Assembly (NCBI GenBank): GCA_046350455.1
Contig: JAXMAM010000002.1
Span: 1 to 64,000 of the forward strand
Origin: CAZXGD01 sp046350455
GTDB taxonomy: Bacteria; Planctomycetota; Phycisphaerae; Phycisphaerales; SM1A02
Reading direction: 5' to 3'
Length of the DNA: 64,000 nt
Shown in pieces: positions 34,201-41,743 of the stretch (position 1 is the stretch's first letter; each line of letters starts with the position of its first letter). Both the position numbers and the translations under genes were made by a program. Under the pieces are notes generated by a model, which saw only the letters and a list, made by a program, of their open reading frames with translations, searched no databases and was not told where the DNA came from.

Positions 34201-34607
34201 GCGATGTGCTCTACGTGGCCGCCATGCAGGCCGCCACCAGCCACGCGCGCCGCATTCGCGAGCGCCTGGGCGTGCGCGCCAGCCGCGGCGACCAGATGTA
34301 CCGCCGCTACCTGAACCGCGTGGAGATCGTGCTGGGCCGCACGATGTACCGCCTGGACCTTCGCTCCAGCGACTGGCCAGCACAGCTGGCGCTCCTGCTG
34401 TGGCCAGTGGTGCCCAACGAGCTGCGCGGCCAGCCCAGCGACCGCCGCGTGCGTGCGCTGGCCACTGAGCTCTTTGAGCGCGCGGTGGCAGAGCAGGGCC
34501 GGTACGAGTACTGGTGCCAGGTCATCCAGCGCCTGAACGACCTGGCTGCGGCGCACCAGCTCCATGAGATGCCAGAACCAGAGCTGGAGGCGCTGGCAAG
34601 GGGCTAG
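31245..34607 (+). CDS. Degenerate indolepyruvate:ferredoxin oxidoreductase-like protein
   Basis: A 1120-residue soluble protein with a GTG start (GTGA overlap with the HAD gene). Its layout follows the long, single-chain indolepyruvate ferredoxin oxidoreductase: an N-terminal pyrimidine-binding-like domain (about 12-190, SAHEAILKGALESELEIDAIFAP), a middle domain where the TPP site should be (about 390-550), a short region corresponding to the ferredoxin domain (around 575-620, with DPLKTEF), a gamma-subunit-like domain (about 655-800, VAGFRGDTPGIVVLALCEAG) and a helical C-terminal domain (800-1120). The TPP Gly-Asp-Gly motif and the 4Fe-4S cysteine clusters are absent, so it probably does not catalyse the classical reaction. 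The frame is intact over 3.3 kb, so it is maintained. Function unknown. Confidence 0.7.
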   Translation: MTIAQEVVANWSHPLLRADGTALLSAHEAILKGALESELEIDAIFAPRRVPFEPMFSMLAEPAVQRALASHRLLLEDAVDAARAVGLAARAAREGRRAMALVPNEQLATAIAAASRVSPGSLPEGGALILLLEDNPYLVPLSCPWQATRALQLPTLAVRDIASLRNGVEHAARMAGTGGHISAIVAHALVLRSLDSPELRPNRVLERVEQAAAILRARRGGRVTEAGDLLRLVRRLEVNRTNALPSPGEREPLGFVAVGPASIAIHHILGEFGLEGRVPVADLGCTRPLDDSALERLLTRCEDIVVLEPRPGSVAPDILELAETLRARGERPGHLWWRELPAKPDGEVPTLAINDGVRTSILLRKVLHLFQRVRSNMQYAPQFAVAQPELESIRLPRRSFGLGPTGALEAVRALLGEAAAQVAKPDPDNPDAPSRALVLEGSRAEGADRVTRVELWDRRQFAVGGAAAIQHAAHVDDARLFVVVDLGGSDDVDVERLANASIPVPLAPRLHLAHADLNDRQALVNAIAETAALDGVGVVVAHDGPPARRDIRQLEASVAEADRLGFTPQQRLIWPADVGCEVRPLPQAVLLEKGAERGLDPLKTEFVNQALPADERLPVRLEVRALLEQVEVVRTRPPPLQYDAEQRIKPPRVVHGREGLWRCHVAGFRGDTPGIVVLALCEAGRAMGYRVQALYHPTPVGPGRRAWGQVLYTAMDAGPDARVHAPQTPYGEADLLLGFDPVETLRAIGPDPYLRVASPERTYVVSNTGAFDDQVVQELAEAAARLPRALPLATKAEGALLADLVTTCRRAFLTDRVADLVVLGAAFQRGFIPVSVEAMEGAMRRLERRGFGRSLEAFEFGRRLAEGQVLADADTGRGESLGRLVRRSALEVEASRFGGRRRARQFREIVREMIDEMPALYMTAAGRQALRDFVNACVRSVAWGGVRHLRWYAGMVRQLYEAGRQDPERRLCTAAILPLAELTLVRDVLYVAAMQAATSHARRIRERLGVRASRGDQMYRRYLNRVEIVLGRTMYRLDLRSSDWPAQLALLLWPVVPNELRGQPSDRRVRALATELFERAVAEQGRYEYWCQVIQRLNDLAAAHQLHEMPEPELEALARG

Positions 34608-34713
34608 CGGGCTGGCCCCTGTCGCGGGCGTTGCCAGCGCGGGTTGTTTGGAGGCGTGCGCACCTGGACATACGATGGACTGCGCAGGTTCCCCCTTTCC
34701 AGGAGTTCCACGC

Positions 34714-35583
34714 ATGAGCCGGATTTCGATCGTGGGTGTGTGCGCTGCTGCAGTCTGCGCTACGGCAGCCAGCGCTGGGCTGGTCTTTCATTTCACAGGC
34801 GATGGCACGCTGACAGACGCTGCCGGCGGTCGGAATGGCACGGCCGTGGGCCCAGCCACGTATGCAGCAGGGCTCAGCGGCCAGGCTGTAGACCTTCCAG
34901 GCAACGCGTACATCAGCTACGCAGATGACGCAGCGTGGACGCTGGGAAGCGGCTCCTTCACTGTCGCCACGTGGGTGAACCTGGACACGGTGCAGGCTGG
35001 CTCGCCCTATGCCGCGCCCAACACCTTTGTGGGCTGCGACCAGGGGCCGGGGAACATTCCCAAGTGGGTGTTCTTCATGGACCAGTCGGGCACCCTCTAC
35101 TTCCACATCAACGGGCCAGGCGTGATCTTCCTGCCTTCGCCGGGCACAGCGTCCACCACCACTGGCACGTGGCACCACTACGCGGTGGTGCGGCAGGGCA
35201 GCACATTCACGTTCTACGGAGATGGCATCAACCTGGGGTCGGTGAGCAACAACACGGTCATTCCAGATCCTGCCGCGCAGCTGACCATCGGCCAGGTGGA
35301 GAACTTGGGCTGGCTGGACGGCCGCGTGGACGACGTGCAGCTCTATTCGCGCGCCTTGAGCGCTGCGGAAATCAGCTACCTGGTTGCGCATCCGGGGCAG
35401 ACAGCGCCCGCAGCGTGCCCTGCAGACATTGACCACGACGGCTTGGTGGACGGCACCGACCTGGGCCTGCTGCTGGGCGCGTGGGGCGTCTGCGGCACCT
35501 GCGATGCTGACCTGAACACAGACGGCCAGGTGGACGGCACGGACCTGGGGCTGCTGCTGGGTGCGTGGGGCGCATGCCCGTAG
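34714..35583 (+). CDS. Secreted LamG-domain protein with dockerin-like repeats
   Basis: A 289-residue exported protein; the ATG at 34714 has AGGAG eight bases upstream and begins a signal peptide (residues 1-21, cut after ASA). A LamG/concanavalin-like jelly-roll fills residues 25-235 (GSFTVATWVNLD, GTWHHYAVVRQGSTFTFYGDG, GRVDDVQLYSRALSAAEISYL). The C-terminus carries two EF-hand-like dockerin repeats, DIDHDGLVDGTDLGLLLGAW and DLNTDGQVDGTDLGLLLGAW, separated by VCGTC; the Asp/Asn positions fit calcium binding. This tail, ending at the very C-terminus, is a hallmark of Phycisphaerae exported proteins and may serve sorting or calcium-dependent anchoring. Ligand unknown. Confidence 0.88.
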   Translation: MSRISIVGVCAAAVCATAASAGLVFHFTGDGTLTDAAGGRNGTAVGPATYAAGLSGQAVDLPGNAYISYADDAAWTLGSGSFTVATWVNLDTVQAGSPYAAPNTFVGCDQGPGNIPKWVFFMDQSGTLYFHINGPGVIFLPSPGTASTTTGTWHHYAVVRQGSTFTFYGDGINLGSVSNNTVIPDPAAQLTIGQVENLGWLDGRVDDVQLYSRALSAAEISYLVAHPGQTAPAACPADIDHDGLVDGTDLGLLLGAWGVCGTCDADLNTDGQVDGTDLGLLLGAWGACP

Positions 35584-35622
35584 CCGCCAGCAGCAGCGCC
35601 GCAGGCCCTGGGTGAGGAGTGG

Positions 35623-37002
35623 CTAGAACCACAGCGCAGCGTCCTCTGCCACCGCCAGGTGCTGCGCTGGGTATCCCGCTTCCTGCAGGTGCCGCAGCGC
35701 GGCGCTGATGGTGCCGCTGGCCAGGCGCACCTGCACCAGCGCGCGCCCTGGCAGGAACGACCCACCCAGCCATGTGGCGCCAGCTGCCTGGAGCAGCGGC
35801 CCCAGCGTGGCAGGCGCCAGGGTGCGGCCCTCATGAGGTACACGCAGCAACCACGTGGCGGGTGAAGCCGCAACCAGCGAGGCGGCAGCTCCCGCACCAA
35901 GCGCGGCGGGCGGTGCTGTTGCCGGTGCCGCGGGCGCGCCTGCAGCCAGTGCAGCGGCCCAGCTGGGCTGACCAGCGCTGCAGGCCAGGATGTCTGCCAG
36001 CAGCGCCGCCACCGTGGGGTTGGCGCCAGCGCCTGGTCCAGACAGGGTGACTATGCCAGCCAGCTCTGTCTGCACGCGCACCAGGCTTTGCGTGCCGGTG
36101 GTGCGGGCAAACGGGCCAGATGGCGGAACCACCGTGGGCGCCACCAGCGGCGGGGCGCCACCCGCTGCGTTGACGTGCGCCAGCAGACGGACAGCGCCGC
36201 CCAGGGTGCGCACGTCTGCCAGCGCTGCGCGGTCCAGGTGCGTGATGCCATGCGTCTCCACGTCCTGCGGGTGGATGGATCCCAGCCCAGCAGCGGCAGC
36301 CAGCAGGCACAACTTCTCTGCGCTGTCGCGGCCGCTGATGTCTGCGGTGGCGTCTGGCTCTGCGTAGCCCGCCGACACGGCTTCGGCCAGTGCCTGGGCA
36401 TGGCTCAGGCTGCGCTGCGCCATGCCCTGCAGCACCACGTTGCAGGTGCCGTTCACGATGCCGCTCACGCTGCGCACCTGCGCAGGGCGCAGCCGCGCCA
36501 GCGAGTCCAGCACTGGCACGCCCGCGCAGACCGCCGCGTCGAACCGCAGGTGCGCGCCCGTGCGCTGCGCGGCAGCGCTGAGCGCTGGCAGCGCGTGGGC
36601 CACCATGCTCTTGTTGGCGCTCACCACGTGCACGCCAGCCTCCAGCAGCTGGCAGCAGGCCTGGGCGGCAAACTGCACGCCGCCCAGGCACTCCACAGCG
36701 ATGTGCGGGCGTGCGTCCAAGACCTGCTGCACGTTCTGCACCACGGTTCCAGCTGGCACTGGCCGCGCTCGGCCAGGCGTGCGCACCAGGGCAGCGCATA
36801 CTTCTGCGCCAGCCCACTGGGACAGCACCCGCGCAAGTGCGCTTCCGATGTTGCCGCAGCCAAGGAGGGCGATCCGCACGGGCGGCGCGGATGGCTGTGC
36901 GCTGCCGCCCGGCAAGGGCCGCGCAGACACATGTCGCACAGGCCATTGCGGGACTTGGAGCGGCTGCTCAGGACGCGCTGAGGTGGAAGGGGCGATCGTC
37001 AT
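35623..37002 (-). CDS. hom: Homoserine dehydrogenase
   Basis: A 459-residue NAD(P)-dependent enzyme reducing aspartate semialdehyde to homoserine. The Rossmann motif IALLGCGNIGSALARVL starts at residue 43, after a Pro/Ser-rich N-terminal extension. ANKSMVAHALPAL, GIVNGTCNVVLQGM and GYAEPDATADISGRDSAEKLCLL (catalytic Asp and Lys) follow, and the C-terminus (about 380-459, ATWLLRVPHEGRTL) looks like an ACT domain for threonine feedback. The start is supported by the ATGA overlap with metB. With metB it feeds methionine synthesis. Confidence 0.92.
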   Translation of the reverse strand: MTIAPSTSARPEQPLQVPQWPVRHVSARPLPGGSAQPSAPPVRIALLGCGNIGSALARVLSQWAGAEVCAALVRTPGRARPVPAGTVVQNVQQVLDARPHIAVECLGGVQFAAQACCQLLEAGVHVVSANKSMVAHALPALSAAAQRTGAHLRFDAAVCAGVPVLDSLARLRPAQVRSVSGIVNGTCNVVLQGMAQRSLSHAQALAEAVSAGYAEPDATADISGRDSAEKLCLLAAAAGLGSIHPQDVETHGITHLDRAALADVRTLGGAVRLLAHVNAAGGAPPLVAPTVVPPSGPFARTTGTQSLVRVQTELAGIVTLSGPGAGANPTVAALLADILACSAGQPSWAAALAAGAPAAPATAPPAALGAGAAASLVAASPATWLLRVPHEGRTLAPATLGPLLQAAGATWLGGSFLPGRALVQVRLASGTISAALRHLQEAGYPAQHLAVAEDAALWF

Positions 37003-38225
37003 GCTGCCACCGTGGCCCCTTCTGCTGCCTCAAGCGCAGCACGGAGGTCTGCCAGCAGGTCTGCAGCACTTTCCAGCCCCACTGACAGGCGGATGGTGCC
37101 CTCAGTGATGCCGATGCGCTCCCGCTCTGGCTGGTCCACCGAGGCGTGCGTCATGGTGGGTGGGTGGCACCACAGGCTCTTGAAGCCGCCCAGGCTCTCA
37201 GCCAGCGTCCACAGGCGCGTGGCGCGCGCAAAGCGCTCCACTGCTGGGCGTCCGCCAGCCAGACGCAGGGTGATGATGCCGCCGAACGCGCTCATCTGCT
37301 GCGCAGCCAGCTGGTAGCCAGGATGGCTGCGGAGCCCGGGGTAGATGACCTGCTCCACGCCAGGCGCGTCCTGCAGCGCTTGGGCAAGACGCTGCGCGGT
37401 GGCGCACTGCCGCTCCATGCGCAGTTCCAGCGTGCGGATGCCGCGCAGCAGCTGGCTGCAGTCCCACGGGCTGGGCACAGCGCCCAGCGCGTTCTGCAGG
37501 TAGCGGATGTCTGCGCCCAGCGTGGCGTTGTTGGTCAGGAGCGCGCCGCCCAGCACATCGCAGTGGCCGCCGATGTACTTGGTGGTGCTGTGCAGCACGA
37601 TGTCCGCGCCCAGATCCAGCGGGCGCTGGAGGAGCGGCGTGGCAAAGGTGTTGTCCACCACCGTGCGCACGCCTGCCTGCCGTGCCAGCGCGCAGGCCTC
37701 CGCCAGGGGCGTGATGCGCAGCAGGGGGTTGGAGGGCGTCTCCAGCCACAGGAATCGCGTGGCGCGCGTGAAGGCGCGCTGCACCTGCGAGAGATCCGTG
37801 GCATCCACCAGGGTGAACCGGATTCCCAGGCGATTCCACACCTTGGTGAACTGCCGGTAGCACCCGCCATACAGATCCTGGCTGGCCACCACGTGGTCGC
37901 CAGCAGAAAGCGTGTGGAGCAGCGTGTCCACCGCAGCCAGCCCGCTGGCAAAGGCGCTGGCGTGCTGCGCGCCTTCCAGGCTGGCCAGCGCCTCTTCCAG
38001 ACGCTGCCGGGTGGGGTTGCCAGTGCGCCCGTAGCAGAAGGCTGGCGCAAGGCCGGGCGACGCCTGCGCAAAGGTGGTGGCGCTCACCACGCCTGGCACC
38101 AGCGCGCCAGTGTGTGGGTCAGGCGCGCCGCCCGCGTGGGCGCAGAGCGTGCCAAGCTGGGGGCGGGTGAAGGAGGCGTCGGTGGTGAGATCATCGTTCA
38201 GTGAGTCGGTGCGATCAAGGCTCAT
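36999..38225 (-). CDS. metB: Cystathionine gamma-synthase-type PLP enzyme
   Basis: A 408-residue enzyme of the Cys/Met-metabolism PLP family. TLCAHAGGAPDPHTGALVPG, YGRTGNPTRQRLEEALA, SGLAAVDTLLH, QDLYGGCYRQF, ETPSNPLLRI, VVDNTFATPLLQRPLDLGAD in part, and the PLP lysine in LHSTTKYIGGHCDVLGG are present. The C-terminal IRLSVGLESAADLLADL is typical. The sequence fits cystathionine gamma-synthase or O-acylhomoserine sulfhydrylase; the pairing with hom and the metB-like start make MetB the best name. It is the first gene of the unit and lies behind a 295-base leader with a Met-rich upstream ORF. Confidence 0.88.
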   Translation of the reverse strand: MSLDRTDSLNDDLTTDASFTRPQLGTLCAHAGGAPDPHTGALVPGVVSATTFAQASPGLAPAFCYGRTGNPTRQRLEEALASLEGAQHASAFASGLAAVDTLLHTLSAGDHVVASQDLYGGCYRQFTKVWNRLGIRFTLVDATDLSQVQRAFTRATRFLWLETPSNPLLRITPLAEACALARQAGVRTVVDNTFATPLLQRPLDLGADIVLHSTTKYIGGHCDVLGGALLTNNATLGADIRYLQNALGAVPSPWDCSQLLRGIRTLELRMERQCATAQRLAQALQDAPGVEQVIYPGLRSHPGYQLAAQQMSAFGGIITLRLAGGRPAVERFARATRLWTLAESLGGFKSLWCHPPTMTHASVDQPERERIGITEGTIRLSVGLESAADLLADLRAALEAAEGATVAA

Positions 38226-38520
38226 GAGAGTGTCCTGTGTGTGGGTGCAAGCAAGCAGACAGCCGTGCGCACGCAGCAGTGCGTTCGTGCGCGGTGCGCG
38301 CAGGCGCGAGATGTGGAGAAATGCAACGAAGCCTCAGCGAGGCGGCGTGTTCTGCCCGGTCACAGGTTGCAGTGCAGTGGGTGCCAGCGCGTCAGGCGCG
38401 CACGGCTGGCCCGCCGCAGGTGCATCCTGCGACCGGGCCACGCATGGCCATGAGCATCACGCGGGCCTGTGAAAACAGGCCTTTCTGCGCAGCGCTGCAT
38501 GGGTGCGTACGGTTCATGAG
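38226..38520 (-). promoter_or_regulatory. Structured leader of metB-hom, candidate methionine attenuator
   Basis: From the predicted transcript start near 38520 to the metB ATG. On the minus strand it contains a perfect 7-base hairpin (GGCCTGT, TTTC loop, ACAGGCC; 38464-38481), an upstream ORF with three closely spaced Met codons, and a 12-base helix formed by CCCGGTCGCAGG (38426-38437) and CCTGTGACCGGG (38355-38366) with one G-U pair. CCTGTGA of the distal arm could instead pair with TCACAGG of the first hairpin, so two exclusive folds exist. No known SAM, SAH or cobalamin riboswitch core was recognised. Confidence 0.45.
38392..38517 (-). CDS. Possible Met-rich leader peptide
   Basis: A 41-residue open frame beginning MNRTHPCSAA and containing RVMLMAMRG, with Met at positions 21, 23 and 25, and ending GCTCGGPAVRA. 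The predicted transcript start is only about three bases upstream, so it would be nearly leaderless. A ribosome waiting at the Met codons (38443-38457) would cover the proximal arm (38426-38437) of the 12-base helix. No similarity is known to me; the case rests on position and Met clustering. Confidence 0.35.
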   Translation of the reverse strand: MNRTHPCSAAQKGLFSQARVMLMAMRGPVAGCTCGGPAVRA

Positions 38521-38526
38521 CAGCAC

Positions 38527-38554
38527 ATGGTAGCCACAGCGCGCGTGGTGTCAA
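38527..38554 (-). promoter_or_regulatory. Predicted sigma-70-type promoter of metB-hom
   Basis: On the minus strand, a perfect TTGACA -35 (38549-38554), a 16-base spacer, and TACCAT (38527-38532) as -10. It is the only good match in the region between rlmN and metB. Confidence 0.5.
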
Positions 38555-38590
38555 GCGCAATCGCGTTGCATTTCTGGCCGCTGCGCTCTC

Positions 38591-39673
38591 TCACTGCGCG
38601 CCGCGCAGCGACTCATGCCGCAGCTGCCCGCAGGCGGCCTTGATGTCGCGGCCGCGACTGGCGCGGATGTGCGTGTTCACGCCAGCCTGCCGCAGCGTGT
38701 TCTGGAAGGCCAGCACGGCGCGGTCATCTGGGCGCTGGAAGGGCAGCCCGTCCACCTCGTTGTAGCGGATGAGGTTGACGTTGGCGCGCAGGCTGCGTGC
38801 CAGCTGCGCCAGCTGCGCTGCATGCTCTGGCTGGTCGTTGAAGCCGCCCAGCAGGATGTACTCCAGCGTGATCTCGCGGCCGGTCTTGCGGAACCACTCG
38901 TCGCACGCGTCCAGCAGCTCATCAATGGTGCTGTATTCCGCCCACGGAATGATCTGGCGGCGCAGCTCGTCGTTGGGTGCGTGCAGGCTGAGCGCCAGCG
39001 TGACAGGCAGCTCAAACTCGCACAGCTTGCGGATGGCTGCCGGCAGCCCCACGGTGCTGATGGTGATCTTGCGCGCGCTGATGCCCAGGCCCCACGGCGC
39101 GTTCATGGTGCGGATGGCCTGCGTGACGGCCGCATAGTTGGCCAGCGGTTCGCCCATGCCCATGAAGACCACGTTGGTGATCCGGACCACTTCAGGTAGC
39201 GCCCGCAGGCGGTACACCTGCTCCACGATCCGGCCAGCAGTCAGGTTGCCCTCCACGCCGTCCAGGCCGCTGGCGCAGAACTTGCAGCCCACTGGGCAGC
39301 CCATCTGGCTGCTCACGCAAGCGGTGCGGCGGTCGTCTGCTGGAATCATGACGCATTCGGTCTCGCGCCCCGTGGCCACGCCCAGCACAGGAAGGCTGAT
39401 GCCGGGGCCAGGCCAGCCCAAGAGCAGCTTCTGCGTGCCGTCGGTGGCCGCCAGCGTGCGCAGCTCCTGGCCCTGCAGGAAGACCATCTCCTGCGACACC
39501 AGGTCGCGCGCAGCGCGGCTGAGGTTGGTCATCAACGCCGGATCAGCAACACCCTTGGCGTACACCCAGTCCAGCAGCTGGCCAGCGGCGAAGCGCTGCA
39601 GGCCGCGGCTGGTGCACCATGCTTCCAGCGCTGGCGGGTCCAGCTCAAAGAACGCCGTGCGCTCCGCGGCCAT
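38591..39673 (-). CDS. rlmN: Dual-specificity 23S rRNA/tRNA adenine-C2 methyltransferase RlmN
   Basis: A 360-residue radical-SAM enzyme that methylates A2503 of 23S rRNA and A37 of certain tRNAs. The N-terminal helical domain (RFAAGQLLDWVYAKGVADPALMTNLSRAAR in pieces) is followed by ECVMIPADDRRTACVSSQMGCPVGCKFCASG; the CPVGCKFC cluster (CxxxCxxC) binds 4Fe-4S. FMGMGEPLANY, ALSLHAPNDELRRQIIPW and the C-terminal NVNLIRYNEVDG with the RASRGRDIKAACGQL segment, including the methyl-carrying Cys, are present. It ends close to the metB promoter region and starts two bases after the upstream ispH. Confidence 0.95.
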   Translation of the reverse strand: MAAERTAFFELDPPALEAWCTSRGLQRFAAGQLLDWVYAKGVADPALMTNLSRAARDLVSQEMVFLQGQELRTLAATDGTQKLLLGWPGPGISLPVLGVATGRETECVMIPADDRRTACVSSQMGCPVGCKFCASGLDGVEGNLTAGRIVEQVYRLRALPEVVRITNVVFMGMGEPLANYAAVTQAIRTMNAPWGLGISARKITISTVGLPAAIRKLCEFELPVTLALSLHAPNDELRRQIIPWAEYSTIDELLDACDEWFRKTGREITLEYILLGGFNDQPEHAAQLAQLARSLRANVNLIRYNEVDGLPFQRPDDRAVLAFQNTLRQAGVNTHIRASRGRDIKAACGQLRHESLRGAQ

Positions 39674-39675
39674 GC

Positions 39676-40737
39676 CTAGTGGGTGGCGCCCACGGTCAGG
39701 TCAACCGTGCGATGCGCAATGTGGTGGCTGTCCAGCCAGGCGCCCATGGCCACGCCTGCATCCTTGCGCAGCACGCGGCGGCCTGTGGGGTCCACGCCGT
39801 GGCTGCGCATCAGGTCCTTCAGCGTGCCAGGCAGGCCAAACTCCACCTCCTCGTGGTAGACGTCGTGCTGCTCCACCTCGCCGCCAAACTTGTCAATGAG
39901 CGTGACGATGAGCTCCTGCACCAGGTCCTCTGGCGCGCTGGCGCCAGCGGTGACCAGCACCGTGTTCACGCCCTCGAACCAGTCGGGCCTCAGCTCGCTC
40001 TTGTCATCCACCAGCCGGGCGGGGGTGCCCACGTTCTGGCTGATCTCTGTGAGGCGCACGCTGTTGCTGCTGTTGCGGCTGCCCACCACCAGCGTCAGGT
40101 CAGCCTTGGGAGCCAGGGCTCGCACGGCGCGCTGGCGGTTGGTGGTGGCGTAGCAGATGTCCTCGCTGGGCGGATCCTTCAGCGTGGGGAAGGCCTTCTT
40201 GAGCGCGCTGATGATGACGTTGGCGTCGTCGGTGCTCAGCGTGGTCTGCGTGAGATACACCAGCTTGTTGGGATCCTTGATGACCAGGTTGGGGATGTCC
40301 GAAGGACTCTGCACCACCTGGATGGCCTGCGGCGCCTCGCCGCGCGTGCCGATGATCTCCTGGTGGTCCAGATGCCCCACCAGCAAGATCTGGTACCCGG
40401 CGCGCGCGTAGCGGATGGCCTCGTTGTGCACCTTGGTGACCAGCGGGCAGGTGGCGTCCACCGCGGTCAGATTGCGGGCCTTGGCCTCTGCGCGCAGGGC
40501 AGGGCTCACGCCGTGGGCGCTGAACACCAGGATGCTTCCATTGGGAACCTCATCCACCTCCTCCACGAACTTCACGCCGCGCTTCTTGAAGCGCTCCACC
40601 ACGTGCAGGTTGTGCACGATCTCGTGATACACGTAGATGGGCTCGTCGGGGCAGATGTCCAGCAGCTGGTCCACCACGTCAATGGCCATGTAGACACCTG
40701 CGCAAAAGCCGCGTGGATTGGCGAGAATCAGCTTCAT
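39676..40737 (-). CDS. ispH: 4-hydroxy-3-methylbut-2-enyl diphosphate reductase IspH
   Basis: A 353-residue Fe-S enzyme, the last step of the MEP isoprenoid pathway, producing IPP and DMAPP. The ATG at 40737 gives the correct N-terminus MKLILANPRGFCAGV (Cys12 ligates the cluster). VYHEIVHNLHVVERF, FSAHGVSP, DATCPLVTKVHNE (second Cys), VYLTQTTLSTDD, SEDICYATTNRQRAV (third Cys), VGSRNSSNSVRL and VLVTAGASAPEDLV follow. The C-terminal 40 residues (SHGVDPTGRRVLRKDAGVAM) are an extension beyond the usual length. It is head-to-head with hpnC, 52 bases apart, linking precursor supply and squalene synthesis. Confidence 0.96.
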   Translation of the reverse strand: MKLILANPRGFCAGVYMAIDVVDQLLDICPDEPIYVYHEIVHNLHVVERFKKRGVKFVEEVDEVPNGSILVFSAHGVSPALRAEAKARNLTAVDATCPLVTKVHNEAIRYARAGYQILLVGHLDHQEIIGTRGEAPQAIQVVQSPSDIPNLVIKDPNKLVYLTQTTLSTDDANVIISALKKAFPTLKDPPSEDICYATTNRQRAVRALAPKADLTLVVGSRNSSNSVRLTEISQNVGTPARLVDDKSELRPDWFEGVNTVLVTAGASAPEDLVQELIVTLIDKFGGEVEQHDVYHEEVEFGLPGTLKDLMRSHGVDPTGRRVLRKDAGVAMGAWLDSHHIAHRTVDLTVGATH

Positions 40738-40789
40738 CGGGCCTGAGAGTGTAGCCGCGCAGCGCCGATCTTGGCGTACCCTCCGCGCA

Positions 40790-41743
40790 TTGAGCACGTT
40801 TGCCGAACAGCTTGCGCGGTTTGGGCCTGAACACTGCCAGGCCATGACGCCAGACGCTGCACGCGCCTGGTGCCGCCAGCTAGCGCTGGGGCACTACGAG
40901 AACTTCAGCGTGCTGACCAGCCTGGTGCCAGAGCGCCTGCGCGATGACTTTGCCGCGGTCTACGCCTTCTGCCGCTGGAGCGACGACCTGGGCGACGAAG
41001 CTGGCAGCACCGAGCGCTCCACGCAGCTGCTTGCATGGTGGATGGGCCAGCTGGACGCGTGCTTTGCGGGGCAGGCCACGCACCCTGTCTTTGTGGCGCT
41101 GGGCCCCACCATCCAGAAGCACAGCCTGGAGCGCAAGCCGTTTGCGGACCTCATCAACGCCTTTCAGCAGGACCAGGTGAAGACCCGCTACGCCACCTGG
41201 GACGAGCTGGTGGACTACTGCACGCGCAGCGCTGATCCAGTGGGGCGCATCGTGCTGGCGTTGTTTGGCCAGGCCACGCCAGAGAACTGCGCGCTGAGCG
41301 ACGCCACCTGCACAGCGCTGCAGATCACAAACCATCTGCAGGATGTGCGGCGCGACCTGCTGGAGCGCGACCGCATCTACCTGCCCGCAGAGAGCACTGC
41401 GGCCATCCCGGACTTTGAGGAGCGCCTGCGCCGGAGCGCTGAGCAGCAGTTCAGCTGCGACCATGAATTCCTGGCGCAGTACCGCACCATGATGGCGCCG
41501 CTGGTGGAGCGCACCTGGCACCTCTTTGAGAAGGGCCATGAGCTGCTGCCCCGGCTGTCGCCCGAGGCGCGGCCGGTCATCCGCCTCTTTGGCGACGGCG
41601 GCGTGCGCGTGCTGCGCGGCATCCGCGACTGGAACTACGAGACCTGCCTGCACCGGCCCACGCTCACCAAGCTGAGCAAGCTGCGGCTGCTGGCCCAGGC
41701 ATGGTGGGAGGCCCGCCGCCACCGTGGAGGGCAGGCAGCATGA
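40790..41743 (+). CDS. hpnC: Squalene synthase HpnC
   Basis: A 317-residue member of the trans-isoprenyl diphosphate synthase (squalene/phytoene synthase) family. In the HpnCDE route it releases diphosphate from presqualene diphosphate to give hydroxysqualene. HYENFSVLTSLVPERLRDDFAAVYAFCRWSDDLGDEAG (in pieces) carries the first Asp-rich site, and QITNHLQDVRRDLLERDRIYLP the second. A TTG start at 40790 gives MSTFAEQLARFGPEHC, a sensible N-terminus; an ATG at 40844 is possible. The TGA overlaps the hpnD ATG. Confidence 0.9.
   Translation: MSTFAEQLARFGPEHCQAMTPDAARAWCRQLALGHYENFSVLTSLVPERLRDDFAAVYAFCRWSDDLGDEAGSTERSTQLLAWWMGQLDACFAGQATHPVFVALGPTIQKHSLERKPFADLINAFQQDQVKTRYATWDELVDYCTRSADPVGRIVLALFGQATPENCALSDATCTALQITNHLQDVRRDLLERDRIYLPAESTAAIPDFEERLRRSAEQQFSCDHEFLAQYRTMMAPLVERTWHLFEKGHELLPRLSPEARPVIRLFGDGGVRVLRGIRDWNYETCLHRPTLTKLSKLRLLAQAWWEARRHRGGQAA

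Noticed and set aside
38226..38520. Known SAM, SAH or cobalamin riboswitch in the metB leader
   Set aside because: I looked for their conserved cores and found none; the leader structure and Met-rich ORF fit attenuation better.
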